Source of the DNA: Rhodopirellula islandica
GTDB lineage: Bacteria; Planctomycetota; Planctomycetia; Pirellulales; Pirellulaceae
Reading direction: 5' to 3'
Assembly: GCF_001027925.1 (NCBI RefSeq)
Contig: NZ_LECT01000006.1
Coordinates: forward strand, 186,001-250,000
Length of the DNA stretch: 64,000 bases
The position numbers were made by a program, and so were the translations under genes. Position 1 is the stretch's first letter. Each line of letters opens with the position of its first letter. A model generated the notes under the pieces. It saw only the letters and a program-made list of their open reading frames with translations. It did no database searches and was not told the origin of the DNA. Of the stretch, positions 60,880-64,000 are shown one piece after another.

Positions 60880-62607
60880 TCAGTGCGATTGACAGCGCGT
60901 TCGCCGAGGGAGGATGGAAGCACGTGTCGATTTCAGATGGAACCGAATCAGAAACCCCATGGCCAAGGCCACAAACCAGGGACCAAACTCGATCCAGGTG
61001 ACGACGAAATCAAAGAAGGCTGCTCCGGTGTAAGGGGAACGAAGCACCGCGGTCGTTGGGAAGTGAGCGTCCAGCCAGAATCTCAGGTAGTAGAGGAACA
61101 CAAGGCCGCTGAGCGCGAGCCACACACGGCTTCGGGTGAACGGCAGCAGGGGCAGAGCCCATGTCCAATACCAGGGGTTCAGCGTCGGGCAGAGCAACCA
61201 AAACCAAGCGATGGTCAGGAACGCGGACTCACAGAAACTCTTGGGATTTTGGGGCGTCGATCGCCATGCCAACGTGACGGCGATGATCATGAAAATCGTC
61301 GCCGTGATGGCACGTGAGATGAGGAACGGAACCTCAGCAGGAGCCAGGTTGAGTTGTGCGCTGACTGAGTCCACCATCGATTCGCGAGCCGATTCGGGGA
61401 TCACAGTGAACCATGCGGTTTCATGTGGCCCTCGTTGTGCCGTTGGTTTCAGGTTCTCGATGACGATTAAAAACAGGAAGTCGTTCATTTCCCATCGCCG
61501 AAGAAACGTCACGACGCCGAGACTGGGATCGTGAGCTTGTGATTCACCGGCAGTCGCTGGTTGGGAGGGGACGATTGGCGAAAGCAAGGCCAGGGTTGTG
61601 ATGATGAAGGTGGCTGCGGGAACGAGCGTGAAACGCCAGCCTCGTCGACGGACCAAGGCAAGCAGGATCAGGGGTGCCAGAACGATGGGGTACAATTTCG
61701 CACCGACCGCGAATGCCAACACAACGCCCGCGAGCACGGCGTAACTCAACCGTCCTGGATCGATCAATCTTCGGCCGGATTCAGGGACCGCTTGGCAGCC
61801 GAGGCAGCGGACGAACATGTACACGCTCAGTGTTGTCAGGAACACTGCGATGGCATCCAAATGCCCACTGTTGGCCACCTCCTTCAAAAGCAACGGGCAC
61901 CAGGCATAGATCACACACAGCCCGGTGGGGAGTGCTAGTTGACGCAGGAGTGCTATCACGACCAGCAAGGTTGCCAGGTCGAATCCGATGAACCATGCCT
62001 TCATGACAAACAATCGCGTCAGCAGCGACGAGGAGGAAGGCGTCGTGAGATTGGCCGCGGCAAACACCGCTTGACTGGTGGGAGGGTAGATCGTCGGCAG
62101 TTCAGAGAAATGCACTCGGTGCAAAATTTCTGCTATTGCTGGATCTTCCTCTCGCATCTCGGCCAGTCGCCGGAGAGCGTTCTCCTCTTGGGGCGAAGAT
62201 TCGGTAAGCCGGACTTGTTGAGGGCTGTAGCGAAAAGGACTGACACCGGCAGTGCTGACCGCACCGTCCCACAGGTAGCGATAGATGTCGACTTCTTGAA
62301 TTGGCAGTGAGAACAGCATCACGACACGGAACACGATCGCGGAGCCGATGATGAGTTGGAGGGTCCGTGGATCCGACTGGGGGCGCCACGCAATCCGAAT
62401 CGCTCCGAGGTAGCACGCAAACCCAACCGCGAACAGGCAAAGCACGGCCACGATCGGGCGATCGGTCGGGATGCTGTCAAAGTCGAATTGCCAGCTCAGG
62501 ATCGCGATGATTCCGTAAAGGCAAGTCGACCACCCTGCGAGGATGACCAACAGGCGAAAGTCCTGCTTGGATGTTGCCTCCTCCGTTTGTGTTGATTCGC
62601 CCGTCAA
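60880..62607 (-). CDS. Polytopic membrane glycosyltransferase (mannosyltransferase-like)
   Basis: This protein has about 12 membrane helices and the motif DIYRYLWDG in the first loop, typical of dolichol-phosphate-sugar-type transferases in the GT-C class. It also has EVANSGHLDAIAVFL and NPWYWTWALPLLPF. It probably adds sugars to lipid-linked glycans or proteins outside the inner membrane. The start is unsure. I use a TTG at 62607; an in-frame GTG at 62751 lies upstream of a 9-base-pair hairpin and adds unlikely sequence. Confidence 0.78.
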   Translation of the reverse strand: MTGESTQTEEATSKQDFRLLVILAGWSTCLYGIIAILSWQFDFDSIPTDRPIVAVLCLFAVGFACYLGAIRIAWRPQSDPRTLQLIIGSAIVFRVVMLFSLPIQEVDIYRYLWDGAVSTAGVSPFRYSPQQVRLTESSPQEENALRRLAEMREEDPAIAEILHRVHFSELPTIYPPTSQAVFAAANLTTPSSSSLLTRLFVMKAWFIGFDLATLLVVIALLRQLALPTGLCVIYAWCPLLLKEVANSGHLDAIAVFLTTLSVYMFVRCLGCQAVPESGRRLIDPGRLSYAVLAGVVLAFAVGAKLYPIVLAPLILLALVRRRGWRFTLVPAATFIITTLALLSPIVPSQPATAGESQAHDPSLGVVTFLRRWEMNDFLFLIVIENLKPTAQRGPHETAWFTVIPESARESMVDSVSAQLNLAPAEVPFLISRAITATIFMIIAVTLAWRSTPQNPKSFCESAFLTIAWFWLLCPTLNPWYWTWALPLLPFTRSRVWLALSGLVFLYYLRFWLDAHFPTTAVLRSPYTGAAFFDFVVTWIEFGPWFVALAMGFLIRFHLKSTRASILPRRTRCQSH

Positions 62608-62654
62608 TTTTGTGCTCTGAGTTCTTGCGCTGAGGAACCGTGCCAGGTCCGTGA

Positions 62655-62681
62655 GCCGCCTCGTCGGATTGGCGAGGCGGC
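62655..62681. repeat. Perfect nine-base-pair hairpin
   Basis: GCCGCCTCG at 62655-62663 pairs with CGAGGCGGC at 62673-62681, around TCGGATTGG. There is no T run. It sits between the DUF547 gene stop and the glycosyltransferase start. Confidence 0.55.
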
Positions 62682-62780
62682 GAGAAACCAAGTTGGGGTG
62701 GGACGGCGTGGGGCATGCTTGGCCCGGTGTGGTCCCGAGCGGACCCCACACGCGTCAGTGGATTCACCCGAGCCAAATGG

Positions 62781-63632
62781 TCAACGGCGTGCGTTGGATG
62801 AGGAGGCTTGGTCGTTCAGTCCCCAGTCATAGTCCAAGTACCGGACGGTCCCGACGCCTGCCGCCGCCGCGGTGGCTGCCTGTTGAGACGGAAGGTAGGG
62901 AGAGATCCTGCGCAGTTGGGCCGCTTGATCGCTGCCAAAGTCGCTGCCGAACCAGTCGAGGATGGAAGACAACCGAAACAGTTGCTGTGCCGGATCGTAC
63001 TGAAAGTTGTTGGGGTTGGCGAAGAAGACTTTGGTGTTGGTAGTCAATTGTGCTTCCAGGCGAGTGGCGGTGTACGCTTCGTTCAGCAGTCGCGGGCAAC
63101 CGCGAGATGCACAGACGATTGCAAAGTGGATCCGCGGTTCACCCATTTTGCGTAGCACCTCGTGCTCCATTTGGTTCAGCGAAAACGGCTGGCCTCCAAC
63201 CGTCAACAGCAGGTCATTCCAAATGTTGTAACCAAACAGTTTTGCGGTGTGATTTTTGATGCTGGTGGTGGGGTATTCTCGGAGAATGCCTCGGACGGTC
63301 ACCGCGTTGTAGGCATTGATCCAGAATGCCAACTTGGCGGGAACACTCGCCTGCGCGTTGGGGTTGGCGGATGACAAATGAGAGAGGAACGCATCCAGGG
63401 TTTGCATGTCCTCCGCAGATTGTTTCCAGGCCGCGTAGTTGACCTCGCCCTTCTCATTGACGTATTTCTTCAGCAAGGCATCCCATTGGCTGGGAGTGAT
63501 TTCGTCCATCGAGATCTGCTGCCGTGCCGGAACGTTTTGTCCGACGTTCACCTTGGCTCCAGCCAAGCTGTTTTCGGTGGACAAGATCGTCGCCATGGTG
63601 AAGAAGGCGAACAACAGCACTGACTTTTTCAT
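62781..63632 (-). CDS. Secreted DUF547 protein
   Basis: This 283-residue protein has a signal peptide (KKSVLLFAFFTMATILSTENSLA) and a DUF547 domain: KLAFWINAYNAVTVRGIL, HEVLRKMGEPRIHFAIVCASRGCP and YNIWNDLLLTVGG. DUF547 folds resemble transglutaminase or papain-type enzymes, but the role is unknown. The ATG at 63632 is preceded by GGAG at 63642-63645, and 33 residues upstream in frame are rejected. Confidence 0.84.
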   Translation of the reverse strand: MKKSVLLFAFFTMATILSTENSLAGAKVNVGQNVPARQQISMDEITPSQWDALLKKYVNEKGEVNYAAWKQSAEDMQTLDAFLSHLSSANPNAQASVPAKLAFWINAYNAVTVRGILREYPTTSIKNHTAKLFGYNIWNDLLLTVGGQPFSLNQMEHEVLRKMGEPRIHFAIVCASRGCPRLLNEAYTATRLEAQLTTNTKVFFANPNNFQYDPAQQLFRLSSILDWFGSDFGSDQAAQLRRISPYLPSQQAATAAAAGVGTVRYLDYDWGLNDQASSSNARR

Positions 63633-64000
63633 CGGAAGGACTCCATTCATTGAGGGGGCTGAGGCGAATTCCAAGATCGCCATGTCCCGTGGAATGACGA
63701 CTGGAATCCAATGTCCGCCCCACAATGGCATCGGAATCCCCGTGTGTCTGTGAGAGTCACCACACTTCGATCCAACAGGACGGTCGGGGATGCTTTGGAT
63801 GGCATGTCGTCGCCGAGACCGATGGGGCTTTTGTTGTCAGGCCAGACGATGCACCCACCGAAGACGGGGTGAGTTGGGAGGTCCTCGATGGGCTGGGGTT
63901 GCGATGAACCTGAGCGACCGTAGGAAATCTTTTTCTGGATCGTGTAAGGAAGTTCGGGCGTCACCGTCTTCCTCGGCGAATGGCCTGCTCTTGTTGAGCG
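63633..64000. other. Terminal region without a supported gene
   Basis: These 368 bases hold short frames on both strands (63647-63964 minus, 63725-63907 plus) with no signature or ribosome site I trust. No terminator or repeat stands out; a gene could begin beyond the window. Confidence 0.5.

Noticed and set aside
1-64000. CRISPR array, prophage or integron
   Set aside because: I found no regularly spaced repeats, integrase, or phage structural genes.

Overview
The window looks like chromosomal DNA of a marine planctomycete close to Rhodopirellula or Pirellula. This is inferred from sequence character, not from a database search. Supporting signs are the ECF sigma factor coupled to a membrane Ser/Thr kinase, many large exported proteins, NPCBM and DUF547 proteins, a REP-associated transposase, several multihaem or CxxCH proteins, and long mostly minus-strand operons at about 55 percent GC. 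I recognised no rRNA, tRNA, CRISPR array or prophage.

Layout. 1-8300: an Old Yellow Enzyme alkene reductase, a three-gene RND efflux operon (outer-membrane lipoprotein, adaptor, pump) and an exported toroid protein with a CxxCH motif. 8431-10822: a small ArsC-like reductase and a secreted zinc metallopeptidase with an NPCBM domain. 10939-17198: a nitrogen and sulfur module with NrfH and NrfA for nitrite ammonification, a rhodanese, a MerR-type regulator, a CoA-binding protein, a persulfide dioxygenase fused to two rhodanese domains, and a DUF442 phosphatase-like protein. 17450-29550: three tandem-domain universal stress proteins, a sigma-54 activator and a receiver-PAS-histidine kinase. Sigma-54-type promoters lie before two of the stress genes. 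20066-24725 interrupts this block with unfamiliar small proteins and a RAYT-type transposable element that appears to have cut a small membrane-protein gene.

29714-33932: PhnA, a second two-component pair (Rcp-like receiver and phytochrome-style kinase), a zinc-ribbon protein and a bacterioferritin-like protein. 33971-51107: a 17-kb run of seven co-oriented, closely spaced or overlapping genes. They encode a subtilase, a papain-fold protease joined to a serine hydrolase, a two-haem lipoprotein with membrane C-terminus, a GMC oxidoreductase, two patatin lipases whose catalytic Ser and Asp are split by long membrane-rich inserts, and a DUF4331-like membrane protein. I regard this as the best candidate for an undescribed system: an operon-encoded lipid and protein hydrolysis plus redox machine.

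51573-63632: an ECF sigma factor overlapping a Ser/Thr kinase with a zinc-finger N-terminus, a RecF/OLD-like ATPase coupled to an isoprenylcysteine-methyltransferase-like gene, a second ECF sigma factor with a zinc-finger anti-sigma candidate, a Crp-type regulator, a family 2 glycosyltransferase, an orphan anti-sigma-like protein, a polytopic glycosyltransferase and a DUF547 protein. The last 370 bases hold no gene I can support.
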